Numbered from the stretch's first letter, positions 40,826 through 49,832 are shown. The stretch is 64,000 nt of DNA from Bog-756 sp963699345 (GCA_963699345.1 CAVOTL010000005.1:310001-374000), one strand, 5' to 3'. The notes: a model not told the origin generated them from the sequence alone. Program-made: numbers and translations.

Positions 40826-42064
40826 ATGTACGAGTGGTCCGAAGAACAGCTCATGGTCCGGGACGCCATCCGGCGTTTCGTCGACGCCGAGGTCGTCCCC
40901 CAGATCGACGCCATCGAGCACGAGGGCGTGCCCCCCTACGACATCATCCGCAAGCTCTACTCCACCTTCGGCATGGACCAGATGGCCCGGGACCGCTTCA
41001 AGAAGCAGCTGGAGCGGAAGGTGGCCGGCACCACCGAGTCGGCCGAGGAGCGGGCGGAGCGCAGCGGTGACGGTGGGGCGGCGGCCATGACCCTCATCCC
41101 CATCATCGAGCTGTGCCGGCACTGCCCGGGCATCGTGACCTCCATGGGCGTGAGCGTGGGCCTGGCCGCCGGGACCATCATGAAGGGCGGCACACCCGCC
41201 CAGATGGAGCGGTGGGGACTCGACCTGCTCACGACCGAGAAGATCGGCGCCTGGGCCATCACCGAGGCGAACTCGGGCTCCGACGCCCTCGGCGGCATGA
41301 CGACCACCGCCCGGCGCGACGGCGACGAGTACGTCATCAACGGCTCGAAGACGTGGATCACCAACGGCCCCTACGCCGACACCATCGTGCTGTACACGAA
41401 GCTCGACGACGGCTCCGACACCCCGATCCGCGAGCGCCCCGTGCTCACCTTCGTCCTCGACCGGGGGACGCCGGGCCTCGAGCAGTCCAAGCCCCTGCGC
41501 AAGATGGGTCTGCACTCCTCCCCCACCGGGGAGCTCTTCCTGACCGACGTGCGGGTGGGTCGCGACCACCTGCTGGGCGAGGTCGAGTCGACCGGGCAGA
41601 GCGGCCGCGAGTCGGCCAAGTCCAACTTCGTGACCGAGCGGGCCGGTGTGGCCGCCATGGCCCTCGGGGTGATCGAGGAGTGCCTGCAGCTCTCGGTCCA
41701 GTACGCCCGCGACCGGGTGCTCTGGGGCAAGCCGATCGGCGACTTCCAGCTGATCCAGCTCAAGCTGGCCCGGATGGAGGTGGCCCGTCTCAACGTCCAG
41801 AACCTCGTGTTCCGTCACATCGAGACGTCGGCCGCCGGCCAGGACCTGACCCTGGCCGAGGCCTCGGCGCTCAAGCTCTACTCGGCCCAGGCCGCCAGCG
41901 AGGTGGCCATGGAGGCCGTCCAGCTGATGGGGGGCAACGGCTACACGGCCGAGTACCGGGTCGAGCAGCTGGCCCGCGACGCCAAGGTCTTCCAGATCTA
42001 CGCGGGGACCGACGAGATCCAGGTCACCCACATCGCCAAGGACCTGCTGCGGCGGACGCCGTAA
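40826..42064 (+). CDS. acyl-CoA dehydrogenase
   Basis: 412 residues from ATG 40826 (GGAGG 9 bases upstream; an in-frame ATG 42 bases earlier has none). 'AWAITEANSGSDALGGMTTT' and 'KTWITNGPYADTIVLYTK' form the FAD/substrate middle domain; 'QLMGGNGYTAEYRVEQLARD' and 'IYAGTDEIQVTHIAKDLL' are the C-terminal signature. An insertion of about 30 residues near residues 45-95 ('RFKKQLERKVAGTTESAEER') is more than most family members have. It oxidises an acyl-CoA, passing electrons to ETF. Confidence 0.93.
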   Translation: MYEWSEEQLMVRDAIRRFVDAEVVPQIDAIEHEGVPPYDIIRKLYSTFGMDQMARDRFKKQLERKVAGTTESAEERAERSGDGGAAAMTLIPIIELCRHCPGIVTSMGVSVGLAAGTIMKGGTPAQMERWGLDLLTTEKIGAWAITEANSGSDALGGMTTTARRDGDEYVINGSKTWITNGPYADTIVLYTKLDDGSDTPIRERPVLTFVLDRGTPGLEQSKPLRKMGLHSSPTGELFLTDVRVGRDHLLGEVESTGQSGRESAKSNFVTERAGVAAMALGVIEECLQLSVQYARDRVLWGKPIGDFQLIQLKLARMEVARLNVQNLVFRHIETSAAGQDLTLAEASALKLYSAQAASEVAMEAVQLMGGNGYTAEYRVEQLARDAKVFQIYAGTDEIQVTHIAKDLLRRTP

Positions 42065-42115
42065 GGTCACCGGCGACGGACCGGCGACGGGCGGGTCCGA
42101 CCGAGGAGTCCGACC

Positions 42116-43147
42116 ATGACCCACGACGTCCAGGGTGACCCCCGCATCGACCCGCGCATCAAGGCGGTGCTGGCCCGGATACCGAGCTCGACGGCCACCG
42201 ACGCGGTCGACCGGGCCGAGTTGCTGGCCGAGGCGCAGAGCCCCGAAGGGCTGGCCTTCGTCGAGATGATGCGTGAGCTGTCGGAACCGTTCGGCTCCGA
42301 GGAGGTGGCGCCTTCCACCGGCCTGCGCTCCCACCGGGTGGAGATCACCTCGACGCCCGACGGCAACACCATCCCGCTCCACGTGGTCCGCCCGGACACC
42401 GATGCCACGGTGGCCTGCGTCTACTACATCCACGGGGGCGCCATGGCGACCAGCTCGTGCACCGACGGCCCCTACCGGGCGTGGGCGAGGATCCTGGCCG
42501 CCTACGGGGTGGCGACCGTCATGGTCGACTTCCGCAACAGCATCTCCCCGTCCTCGGTCCCCGAGGTGGCGCCCTACCCGGCGGGCCTGAACGACTGTCT
42601 CTCCGGCTTCCGCTGGATCGTCGCCCACGCCGACGAGCTGGGTGTCGACCCGTCGAGGATCGTGATCGCCGGCGAGAGCGGCGGCGGCAACCTGACGTTG
42701 GCCTCCGGACTCTCCCTCCTGCGGTCCGGCGAGATCGAGCAGGTGAAGGGGCTGTACGCGCTGTGCCCCTACATCGCCGGGTCGTGGCCCCGGGACGATC
42801 TCCCGTCCTCCACCGAGAACGAGGGCATCTTCATCGCCGTCGGCTCCAACCGCGGCGCCGTGGCCTACGGCATCGAGGCGTTCGAGGCGGGTGACCCCTT
42901 GGCGTGGCCCCTCTTCGCCACGGTGGACGACGTGCGGGGACTGCCCCCGGTGGTCATCAACGTCAACGAGTGCGACCCGTTGCGCGACGAGGGCATCGCC
43001 TTCTACCGGCTGCTCCTGCAGGCCGGGGTGCCGGCCCGCTGCCGCCAGCAGATGGGCACCGCGCACGCCTCGGACCTCATGGCGCTCATCTGCCCGGACA
43101 TCAGCCGGGACACGGCCCGCGACCTGGCCGCCTTCGCCCGCGACTAG
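42116..43147 (+). CDS. alpha/beta hydrolase (hormone-sensitive-lipase type)
   Basis: 343 residues. Oxyanion motif 'YYIHGGAMATSS', nucleophile elbow 'IAGESGGGNLTLA' (catalytic Ser), Asp/Glu region 'VINVNECDPLRDEG', and His in 'MGTAHASDLM'. It hydrolyses short-chain esters; substrate unknown. It lies 51 bases after the acyl-CoA dehydrogenase on the same strand, so probably co-transcribed, and converges with plsX almost immediately. Confidence 0.9.
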   Translation: MTHDVQGDPRIDPRIKAVLARIPSSTATDAVDRAELLAEAQSPEGLAFVEMMRELSEPFGSEEVAPSTGLRSHRVEITSTPDGNTIPLHVVRPDTDATVACVYYIHGGAMATSSCTDGPYRAWARILAAYGVATVMVDFRNSISPSSVPEVAPYPAGLNDCLSGFRWIVAHADELGVDPSRIVIAGESGGGNLTLASGLSLLRSGEIEQVKGLYALCPYIAGSWPRDDLPSSTENEGIFIAVGSNRGAVAYGIEAFEAGDPLAWPLFATVDDVRGLPPVVINVNECDPLRDEGIAFYRLLLQAGVPARCRQQMGTAHASDLMALICPDISRDTARDLAAFARD

Positions 43148-43150
43148 CGC

Positions 43151-44203
43151 TCAGCCGGCGGTGGGGGCGTCGGCCGGACCGGCCGCGTCGCGCACCGATG
43201 CGGCGACCGCCTCGACCAGACCGCCGACGGCGACGTCGTGGGCCACCGTGATGGCGTTGACCATGGCCACCGAGGACGAGGATCCGTGGCTGATGACACA
43301 CACCCCGTCCACGCCGAGCAGCATGGCGCCCCCGGTGTTCTCGGGGTCGAGGGTGGCGGCCAGGGGCATCAGGTGCGGCAGGAGGACGGCGGCGGCGTCC
43401 GCCACCCCGGGCTCGGTGAAGATACCGGTCAGGGTTTCGAGGAGGAACCGCAGGGTGCCCTCCAGGGTCTTGAGGGCCACGTTCCCCGTGAACCCGTCGG
43501 TCACGATGACGTCGGCCTCGTCGGAGAAGAAGTCACGCCCTTCGACGTTCCCCACGAACTCGAAGTCGCCGTGCCCACCCTCGGCCAGCAGGGCGTGGGT
43601 CTCCTTGACCAGGGGGGTGCCCTTCGACTTCTCCTCCCCGATGGACAGCAGCGCCACGCGTGGCCGGGAGACCCCGTAGCGCTCGGTCGAGTAGGCCGCG
43701 CCCATCTGGGCGAACTGGAGCTGCATGGCCGAGGTCGTCTCGGCGTTGGCCCCGGCGTCCAGCAGGATGGTGGGGTAGTCCTTCTTGAGGTCCGGGATCG
43801 GCGTGGCGATGGCCGGCCGGATCACCCCGGGGAGCCGACCCATGCGCAGCAGCGCCGACGCCATGGTGGCGCCGGTGTTGCCGGCCGAGACCATGGCCAT
43901 GGCCTGACCGTCGCGCACCGCCTCGGCGGCCCGCACCAGCGACGAATCCTTCTTTCGGCGGACGCCCTGGGCCGGGTCGTCGTCCATGCCGATGACCTCG
44001 CTGCACTCGAGTAGCGGCAGGTCTCCCGTGTCGCCCATCGAGCCGGGCAGACCCACCAGCAGGACGCCGACGGAGCCGGCGTCCGCCACCCGGCGCGCGC
44101 CGGCCACGATCTCACCGGGTGCCTTGTCCCCTCCCATCGCGTCGACCGCCACCGGCAGCGCCCGGAAGGCGTCGCCGGTCGGTCGGGGGGCGCCCCGGGC
44201 CAC
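43151..44203 (-). CDS. plsX: phosphate acyltransferase PlsX
   Basis: 350 residues. 'LPVAVDAMGGDKAPGEIVAG', 'MVSAGNTGATMASALLRMG', 'TILLDAGANAETTSAMQLQF' and 'VTDGFTGNVALKTLEG' are PlsX blocks. It makes acyl-phosphate from acyl-ACP for phospholipid synthesis. GTG 44203 overlaps the last base of the rpmF stop (TAGTG). Its natural partner acpP is 13 kb away, beyond the accessory block. The first 20 residues before 'ALPVAVDAMGG' are an atypical extension, so a later start is possible. Confidence 0.94.
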   Translation of the reverse strand: MARGAPRPTGDAFRALPVAVDAMGGDKAPGEIVAGARRVADAGSVGVLLVGLPGSMGDTGDLPLLECSEVIGMDDDPAQGVRRKKDSSLVRAAEAVRDGQAMAMVSAGNTGATMASALLRMGRLPGVIRPAIATPIPDLKKDYPTILLDAGANAETTSAMQLQFAQMGAAYSTERYGVSRPRVALLSIGEEKSKGTPLVKETHALLAEGGHGDFEFVGNVEGRDFFSDEADVIVTDGFTGNVALKTLEGTLRFLLETLTGIFTEPGVADAAAVLLPHLMPLAATLDPENTGGAMLLGVDGVCVISHGSSSSVAMVNAITVAHDVAVGGLVEAVAASVRDAAGPADAPTAG

Positions 44204-44382
44204 TAGTCGACGTCGACGGCCTGCCGGCCCTTGTACCAACCGCAGTTGGGACACACGATGTGGGGGAGCTTGGCGGTCGTGCACTGCGGGCACACGGAGC
44301 GTGCCGGCGCCTTCAGCACCCAGTTGGATGCCCGGCGGCTGCGGCTCTTCGCCTTCGAGGTCTTCTTCTTCGGAACGGCCAT
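44203..44382 (-). CDS. rpmF: 50S ribosomal protein L32
   Basis: 59 residues: 'MAVPKKKTSKAKSRSRRASN', then two CxxC-type pairs ('SVCPQCTTAKLPHIVCPNCG') forming the zinc ribbon, and 'WYKGRQAVDVD' at the end. It is a complete L32 of the zinc-containing type. ATG 44382 to TAG 44203; it lies 17 bases after yceD, the usual yceD-rpmF pair, and overlaps plsX by one base. Confidence 0.96.
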   Translation of the reverse strand: MAVPKKKTSKAKSRSRRASNWVLKAPARSVCPQCTTAKLPHIVCPNCGWYKGRQAVDVD

Positions 44383-44399
44383 AAGGGGTACATCCTAGG

Positions 44400-44951
44400 T
44401 CAGTCGGGAGGGGTGGCGTCACGCAGGGCGTCCAGGGCCGCCCAGCGGGGGTCGGCCACCGGGGTGCAGTCGCACGATTCGGTGTTCCGATTGGCCCCGC
44501 ACACCGGACACAGTCCCTGGCAGTCCTGCGAGCACAGCGGGGCGAGGGGGAGTTCGAGGAGCACCGCGTCGCGGGCCAGTGGCTCGAGGTCGAGCTCGTC
44601 ACCGGACAGCGGATACGCCTCTTCGTCGCGGTCGGTGCCGCCACCCGGGGCGTAGCGCTCCCGCACCTCGGCCACCACGGTGCCCTCCACCGGCCCGCCG
44701 CAGCGCCGGCACTCGCCCCGCCACGGGGCCGACACGGTTCCCTTGGCCGTGATGCCGCCCGGATCGGAGGTCAGGGTCAGGTCGAGCACGACCGGGGCCC
44801 CCTCCGGCACCACCACCGAGACGGCACCGAGTCCGGGGATGACCCCCTCGCGGTGCTCGTCGCGGGTGCCACCGTTCTGCTTGCGCAACGCGGCCACCTG
44901 GACCTGGAAGGGTCGCCGCTCGAGGGGGCGGGACAGGTCCGACGTGGTCAT
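44400..44951 (-). CDS. yceD: YceD/DUF177 family protein
   Basis: 183 residues. 'APWRGECRRCGGPVEGTVVA' and the C-terminal 'LCSQDCQGLCPVCGANRN' are the two Cys-rich blocks of DUF177, the conserved partner of rpmF implicated in 23S rRNA or 50S assembly. It follows the coiled-coil gene after 8 bases. Confidence 0.93.
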   Translation of the reverse strand: MTTSDLSRPLERRPFQVQVAALRKQNGGTRDEHREGVIPGLGAVSVVVPEGAPVVLDLTLTSDPGGITAKGTVSAPWRGECRRCGGPVEGTVVAEVRERYAPGGGTDRDEEAYPLSGDELDLEPLARDAVLLELPLAPLCSQDCQGLCPVCGANRNTESCDCTPVADPRWAALDALRDATPPD

Positions 44952-44959
44952 GGCGGGCT

Positions 44960-45562
44960 TCAGGCGAGGTCCTGGTCGAAGAAGCCGTCCGGCTCGTCGT
45001 CGGGCCGCCCGGAGGCGGCGGGGGCGAGCGAGGTGTCGCCCTGGTCCCCGATCTCGACGGCGGGGAGGGGGTTGACCTGGAGCTTCTCCCGGCCGGCCTG
45101 CACCGTCTTCAGCGTGCGGTCGAGCACGATCTCGAAGCTGGCGAGCTTCTTGTCGGCATAGTCCTCCGCCTCGTGGCGGAGGTGTCGGGCCTCCTCGTTG
45201 GCGTCGTCCAGGATCCGCTGGGCCACGTGGTTCGCCTGGCGGACGACCTCGGTGCGCTGGACCATGCGCTCGGTCTGGACCCGGGCCTCTTCGATGATGG
45301 CGTCGGACTTCCGCCGGGTCTCGGCGAGGAAGTCGTCCCGCTCCTTGAGCATCCAGCGGGCCTGGCGGATCTCCTCGGGGATGCGCTGGAGCGCACCCTC
45401 GAGCAGTTCGACGAGCTCGTCTCGCTCGACGCGCACCGACGAGGAGAGCGGCATGGGCTTGGCGGTGAGCACCATGTCGAGGGCGCTGCGCAGGTAGGCC
45501 TCGGCGTCGGCCTGCTCGCCGTCGGCCACCTCCTCGTCCAGGTGGTCGAACACGTCACTCAT
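44960..45562 (-). CDS. coiled-coil (DivIVA-like/cell-division-initiation-type) protein
   Basis: 200 residues. After an acidic N-terminus and 'SSSVRVERDELVELLEGALQ', a long heptad-rich helix spans about residues 50-160 ('RKSDAIIEEARVQTERMVQR', 'ANHVAQRILDDANEEARHL'). This is the pattern of short actinobacterial DivIVA-like proteins found next to coaD. No membrane helix; probably peripheral at the cell pole or septum. It overlaps coaD by 8 bases. The exact role is unknown. Confidence 0.75.
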   Translation of the reverse strand: MSDVFDHLDEEVADGEQADAEAYLRSALDMVLTAKPMPLSSSVRVERDELVELLEGALQRIPEEIRQARWMLKERDDFLAETRRKSDAIIEEARVQTERMVQRTEVVRQANHVAQRILDDANEEARHLRHEAEDYADKKLASFEIVLDRTLKTVQAGREKLQVNPLPAVEIGDQGDTSLAPAASGRPDDEPDGFFDQDLA

Positions 45563-46037
45563 CGGCGAACTTCTCCTCGAGGCGCTGGGCCACGGTCTTC
45601 GGCACGAAGGCGGTCACGTCGCCGCCGAAACGCGCCACCTCGCGCAACAGGCGCGAGGCGATGAACGAGTGCTGGGAGCTGGTCGGGATGAAGAGGGTCT
45701 CGACCCCCGAGAGTTGCTTGTTCATCTGGGCCATCTGCAGTTCGTTCTCGAAGTCGGACACCGCCCGCAGGCCCTTCACGATGGCCGTGGCCCCGACCTC
45801 CTGGGCCACGTCCACCACCAGGGTGCTCATGGCCACGATGCGGACGTTGGCCAGGTGGGTGACCGTCTCCTCGAGCATCTCCCGGCGCTCGTCGTCGTCG
45901 AAGAGCGCCGCGCTCTTCTGGGGATTGCGCAGGGCCGCCACCACGACCTCGTCGAACAGCCGGGACGCCCGCTCGATCACCTCGAGGTGTCCGTTGTGGA
46001 CGGGATCGAACGAACCCGGGATGAGCGCAATCCTCAC
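45555..46037 (-). CDS. coaD: phosphopantetheine adenylyltransferase
   Basis: 160 residues. 'ALIPGSFDPVHNGHLEVIER' holds the H.GH nucleotidyl-transfer motif; 'GLRAVSDFENELQMAQMN' and 'TSSQHSFIASRLLREVARFG' are substrate-site blocks. It carries out the penultimate step of coenzyme A synthesis. GTG 46037 overlaps the rsmD stop (GTGA) with AAAGGTG upstream. Confidence 0.97.
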   Translation of the reverse strand: MRIALIPGSFDPVHNGHLEVIERASRLFDEVVVAALRNPQKSAALFDDDERREMLEETVTHLANVRIVAMSTLVVDVAQEVGATAIVKGLRAVSDFENELQMAQMNKQLSGVETLFIPTSSQHSFIASRLLREVARFGGDVTAFVPKTVAQRLEEKFADE

Positions 46038-46591
46038 GAGACACCTTTCTGGGAGGCCCGTTCCGGACGGGCGACCGTGACGATGGTACCCCCATAGTGC
46101 TTGGATCTGAGCACCTCCCAGCCCTGGACGGTCGGGAGTTCGGCCCCCGATTCCAGGACCACGAGGTCGGCCGGCAGGCGGGCCACCAGCGACGGCCAGC
46201 CCGCGTAGGCGTACGGTGGGTCGCACAGCGCGAGGTCGTAGCGCGACGCCGTCCGGGCCACCCAGGCGTCGACGTCCGCCCGGACGACGGTGGCGTCCCC
46301 CGACGCCTCGGCATCGGCGAGGCCGGCCGAGGCGAGGTTGGCCCGCACGGCGTCGATCGCCCGCGGATCGCGCTCGACGAAAGTGACGGAGGCCGCCCCC
46401 CGGGACAGCGCCTCGATCCCGAGGGCGCCCGTTCCGGCGAAGAGGTCGGCGACGAGCAGGCCCTCGACCCCGCCGAGGCTGTACAGCATGTCGAAGATGG
46501 CCTCCCGCACCCGGTGGGAGGTGGGCCGGACGTGCCCGGCCACCGGCGCGCTGAGGCGTCGTCCCCGGTACTCCCCACCGATCACGCGCAT
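46034..46591 (-). CDS. rsmD: 16S rRNA (guanine966-N2)-methyltransferase RsmD
   Basis: 185 residues. 'MRVIGGEYRGRRL', 'RPTSHRVREAIFDMLYSLG', SAM site 'VADLFAGTGALGIEALSRGA' and catalytic 'LCDPPYAYAGW' (DPPY) are all present. It is coupled to coaD as in most actinobacteria. Confidence 0.96.
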   Translation of the reverse strand: MRVIGGEYRGRRLSAPVAGHVRPTSHRVREAIFDMLYSLGGVEGLLVADLFAGTGALGIEALSRGAASVTFVERDPRAIDAVRANLASAGLADAEASGDATVVRADVDAWVARTASRYDLALCDPPYAYAGWPSLVARLPADLVVLESGAELPTVQGWEVLRSKHYGGTIVTVARPERASQKGVS

Positions 46592-46650
46592 CGCTCCACC
46601 CTACCGGCGACCCCCCGACGGCCGAGGTCGGCCGGGCGGGCGCCGGGGCT

Positions 46651-48795
46651 TCAGAACGTTCCCGTGAGCGTCGAGGTCACGCCACCTGCCGTGCTGGTCA
46701 CGGTCCAGGTGTCGCCCGAGGTGACACGCGGAACGCCGTTGCCGCCGAACTGGGCGTAGACGGTGCCGACCGGGTAGTTGGCGGGGATCGACGAACCCGC
46801 CGCCAGCACGAAGGAGTACACGATCGCTCCCCCGGCGGTGCCGGAGCTCTGCGTCAGGTCTCCCCCGGGGAAGCTGTTCGCCTGACTGTTGAACGAGATG
46901 CCGCCGGTCTGGGCCACCCGGATGGTGATCGTCATGGCGGTGATGGCCACCGTGTCGGTCAACGCCAACCGCTCCTGTCCCCCGTAGTAGTTGTAGTTGT
47001 CACTCGACGGGACCACCACCACGCCGTTGGACGAATTCGGCACCGGACACGGGGCGGCGACGTTCAGGGAAGCACCGCTGATGCAGATGTCGGTCGCCAC
47101 GCCGACGACGGTGTTCGCGCCTCCTCCGGCCACGATGCAGCTACCGCCGCCGGTGTCGGTGATGTTGTCGGCCCCGGAGCTCCCGAGCAGGAGGGTCCCG
47201 GCCACGCCGTTGGAGAACGCACCGGACCCCGTCACCAGTCGGGTCAGGGTGAGCGAGCCACAACCGACGGGAGCCAGTTGGGACACCAGGCGGAGCTGCT
47301 GGGACGTCCCCGCGCTGCTGACGGGCACGTTGGTGCTGGCGGTGAAGCCGGTGAACACCGTGGCCGCCACCGCGATGACGCCGACCGCGGCCGCGCCCCG
47401 GCCGACCAGGGTCCGCCAGCTGGGGCGGCCCCGTCGGGTGGACGGCGCGCAGCCCACGCGGTCCGCCGCGGGCGTCGGCTCCGGGCGAGGTCGTGCCGCG
47501 TCGGCCGGGTCGGCGCCGGACGGGGTGCGGTCGGGTGGTTCCTCTGACGGCGGCCGGTACCGGTACTGACGCACCTCGTCGTCGACGGCATACGTCCGCT
47601 GGGTGCCCACCAGTTGATAGAGGATCGGCCGCTCCAGGTACTCGGCGAGGCGGGCGAGGTAGGAGAAGCGCGCCACGTCGATGGTCGCCCGCTGACGGGG
47701 TTCGCCGAGGGAGTCGACGGGGACCACGAGCAGGTGCATCTTGGCGGCGAGTAGTTCCTCGTCGCTGCGCCGGGTGGACCGACGACGGAAGTACTCGTCC
47801 AGGCCCACCAGGAGGAGGGCCAGTACGGCGAAGCTGATGCCGAGCACTCGGGCTACCGCCACCCGGACCTGGAACTTCGCTACGGAGACGACGTTGGCCA
47901 CCGGATGGGGGATGCTCCCGACCTGCGCCGGGTTGAGCGTCGACTCCTGCTCCGCGGCGGCGGATGGCACCGAGTACGTCGCGCCCGGCGGGGCGACGGC
48001 CGCCGTCACGGCCAGCGTGATCACGTTCTGCGTCACCGTGAACGGGAGGACGGGCTGGAACACCTCGTCGATGGGCTTGCCGTCGACCTCCCCGCTGATG
48101 TGCACCACCGGTTGGAGGTCGGCCGAGTACGTGGTGCTCGCCACATCCGCCTGCTTGGCGACGCTGGCGACCAGGCCGTACAGGTCGGAGAGGGCGAGTT
48201 GACTGGTGACCGATGTCCGGTCTCCCGCGAAGGTCGCGGTCGGATGGATCGTCGACACGTTCTGCCAGGTGTCGGCCTGCGACAACAGGAGTGCCCGGAA
48301 TTCGATGGTGCCGTGTACACGGTGGGGAAGTCGGGAGGAGAACGTGTAGTGGAACTTCATCGCCACCGTGTCGACCAGGCTGGGATAGATGGGTTGCCCG
48401 GTCGAGGCGACGCCGGTCGGATAGACCGGGGTCGGGGCCACGACGGGTGCCGAGTAGGAGAAGGTCCCTTGCTGGTGGTAGGCCCCGGCCAGCGGCGCCG
48501 AGCGGTTCGTCGGGTGGCTGTAGCCGATGCCCAGGAACACCAGGGCGAACAGCGCGCACACGCAGATGGCGATGATGGACAGCACCGGCCCCTCGCCGAG
48601 CCGTGGGTTGCGGCGCACGGCGAGCTGTCCGGGCGTCATCTCGATCCCGGATCTCCGCTCGACACCGACGTGCGGGGCCGACCGGCTCGACCGTCGGTCG
48701 TGATCCGACCGAGACGGGGTCAGCCCCTCCTCGGCCCCGGGCCCGGCCGCGCCGGCCGTCGGGGTCGTGGTGCCGGACAGCGGTCCTCCCCCCAT
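46651..48795 (-). CDS. DUF5305-like membrane protein fused to a SipW-type substrate domain
   Basis: 714 residues from ATG 48795, which overlaps the sipW stop (TGATG). N-terminal helix 'GPVLSIIAICVCALFALVFL', a large extracytoplasmic region ('FHYTFSSRLPHRVHGTIEFR', 'YSADLQPVVHISGEVDGKP'), a second helix 'VLGISFAVLALLLVGLDEYF' and a cytosolic basic region match DUF5305-like proteins that accompany SipW peptidases. After about residue 470 a third helix 'VGVIAVAATVFTGFTASTN' looks like a SipW-type signal and is followed by a secreted beta-rich domain. The fusion of handler and substrate is unusual. Function inferred from neighbours. Confidence 0.7.
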   Translation of the reverse strand: MGGGPLSGTTTPTAGAAGPGAEEGLTPSRSDHDRRSSRSAPHVGVERRSGIEMTPGQLAVRRNPRLGEGPVLSIIAICVCALFALVFLGIGYSHPTNRSAPLAGAYHQQGTFSYSAPVVAPTPVYPTGVASTGQPIYPSLVDTVAMKFHYTFSSRLPHRVHGTIEFRALLLSQADTWQNVSTIHPTATFAGDRTSVTSQLALSDLYGLVASVAKQADVASTTYSADLQPVVHISGEVDGKPIDEVFQPVLPFTVTQNVITLAVTAAVAPPGATYSVPSAAAEQESTLNPAQVGSIPHPVANVVSVAKFQVRVAVARVLGISFAVLALLLVGLDEYFRRRSTRRSDEELLAAKMHLLVVPVDSLGEPRQRATIDVARFSYLARLAEYLERPILYQLVGTQRTYAVDDEVRQYRYRPPSEEPPDRTPSGADPADAARPRPEPTPAADRVGCAPSTRRGRPSWRTLVGRGAAAVGVIAVAATVFTGFTASTNVPVSSAGTSQQLRLVSQLAPVGCGSLTLTRLVTGSGAFSNGVAGTLLLGSSGADNITDTGGGSCIVAGGGANTVVGVATDICISGASLNVAAPCPVPNSSNGVVVVPSSDNYNYYGGQERLALTDTVAITAMTITIRVAQTGGISFNSQANSFPGGDLTQSSGTAGGAIVYSFVLAAGSSIPANYPVGTVYAQFGGNGVPRVTSGDTWTVTSTAGGVTSTLTGTF

Positions 48796-49331
48796 CAGCT
48801 CTTGTCGGTCCCGGTGCCTCCGGGTTCCCTCATCCACGGATGGGCCCTCCGACGACGGCCGCGGCGGCGCGGTCGCCGGGCACCGGCGAGGATGATGACT
48901 GCCGCGGTGGATCCGGCCAGGAGCGCCGCGTGGGTGGGAGCGCCCAGCCAGGCCACGACCACACCGGCGCCGGCCACATGGACCCAGAGCTTTCCGACGA
49001 TCTCGGGGCGCGTCGCGTATCCCGGATCGACGAAGTCGTTGTTGTCGCCCCGGAAGTAGTAGTCGCCGTTCTGGATGAGGACGATGCGATGGAGGACCGG
49101 TTCCCGCAGCAGTTGATTGTCATAGAGCACGACATCCCCGACGTGGTAGTTGGACTGGGCACGGACGAGCGCCAGGTCGCCCTTGTGGATCATGGGTTCC
49201 ATGCTGATGCCCGACGTCACCGAGTAGGAGCACGATCCCCCGAGGGCGCTCGGCGCGATCCCGATCCAGACGGCGGCCACCACCACGATGGTCGCCACGG
49301 CTGCGATGCCCTCCCGGAGTCCATTGCGCAT
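48795..49331 (-). CDS. sipW: signal peptidase I, SipW/Sec11 type
   Basis: 178 residues from ATG 49331 (GAGGAGGG upstream). N-terminal membrane helix 'IAAVATIVVVAAVWIGIA', catalytic Ser in 'VTSGISMEPMIHKGDL', His (not Lys) in 'PVLHRIVLI', and the Asp box 'YYFRGDNNDFVDPG'. The Ser-His arrangement marks the endoplasmic-reticulum/SipW class, which processes TasA/camelysin-type proteins, rather than the Ser-Lys LepB class. A second helix 'AALLAGSTAAVIILAGA' and a basic tail follow. It is encoded between two proteins that carry SipW-type signals. Confidence 0.88.
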   Translation of the reverse strand: MRNGLREGIAAVATIVVVAAVWIGIAPSALGGSCSYSVTSGISMEPMIHKGDLALVRAQSNYHVGDVVLYDNQLLREPVLHRIVLIQNGDYYFRGDNNDFVDPGYATRPEIVGKLWVHVAGAGVVVAWLGAPTHAALLAGSTAAVIILAGARRPRRRGRRRRAHPWMREPGGTGTDKS

Positions 49332-49426
49332 CCGCCCTCCTCGGAGCGTCGTCGAACCGGCCCGGTCGGGCCGGGACGGTGCCACGCAGGCGTGTCATCG
49401 ACCGGCCTCCGGAGCCCGACCGGCCG

Positions 49427-49831
49427 CTACTGGGCGGCTACGACGGTCACACCTGTGAGGAGCGCAGCCGTTAGCTGGGGTGAGACGGTGGCACACGTGA
49501 CCAGCGCCCCGGTGGTGTCGGTGGTGCAGGTGTACGTCGTGGGACCACCGGTGCTGAGAGCGGCGGAGATGACGACCTTGCCGGTGCCGGTACTCGGCAC
49601 CGTGGGCGTGATGGTGAAGCTGAGCGAGTCGATGTTCGTCGGCGTCGTCGAGTCGAGCACGTAGTGGAGATTGGTCACCGTGTAGCCGCTGACCGAGCCG
49701 GACCCAGCCCCGGCCGTCGACGTCGGGACGGTGTTCGACGCGGTGAAGGCGTACGCGCCACCTCCGACGGCCAGTGCGACCACCACTGCCAAGGCGATCT
49801 TGCTGTTGCGGGACTTGAGCACGAGGCTCAC
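49427..49831 (-). CDS. TasA/camelysin-like protein with SipW-dependent signal peptide
   Basis: 134 residues from GTG 49831. 'SRNSKIALAVVVALAVGGGA' then 'YAFTASNTVPTSTAGAG' matches the SipW-cognate signal: a helix ending in Ala/Phe-Thr-Ala with predicted cleavage near residues 25-31. The mature part is small, Thr/Ser-rich and beta-type, with one Cys pair ('YTCTTDTTGALVTCATV'). Secreted, possibly fibre-forming as TasA is in Bacillus biofilms; that is family inference. First gene of the operon with sipW and the DUF5305 fusion; its leader is highly structured. Confidence 0.75.
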   Translation of the reverse strand: MSLVLKSRNSKIALAVVVALAVGGGAYAFTASNTVPTSTAGAGSGSVSGYTVTNLHYVLDSTTPTNIDSLSFTITPTVPSTGTGKVVISAALSTGGPTTYTCTTDTTGALVTCATVSPQLTAALLTGVTVVAAQ

Positions 49832-49832
49832 C

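Noticed and set aside
40727..43066. 779-codon minus-strand frame opposite the acyl-CoA dehydrogenase and hydrolase genes
   Set aside because: Composition is that of an antisense shadow; the plus-strand proteins have full family motifs.
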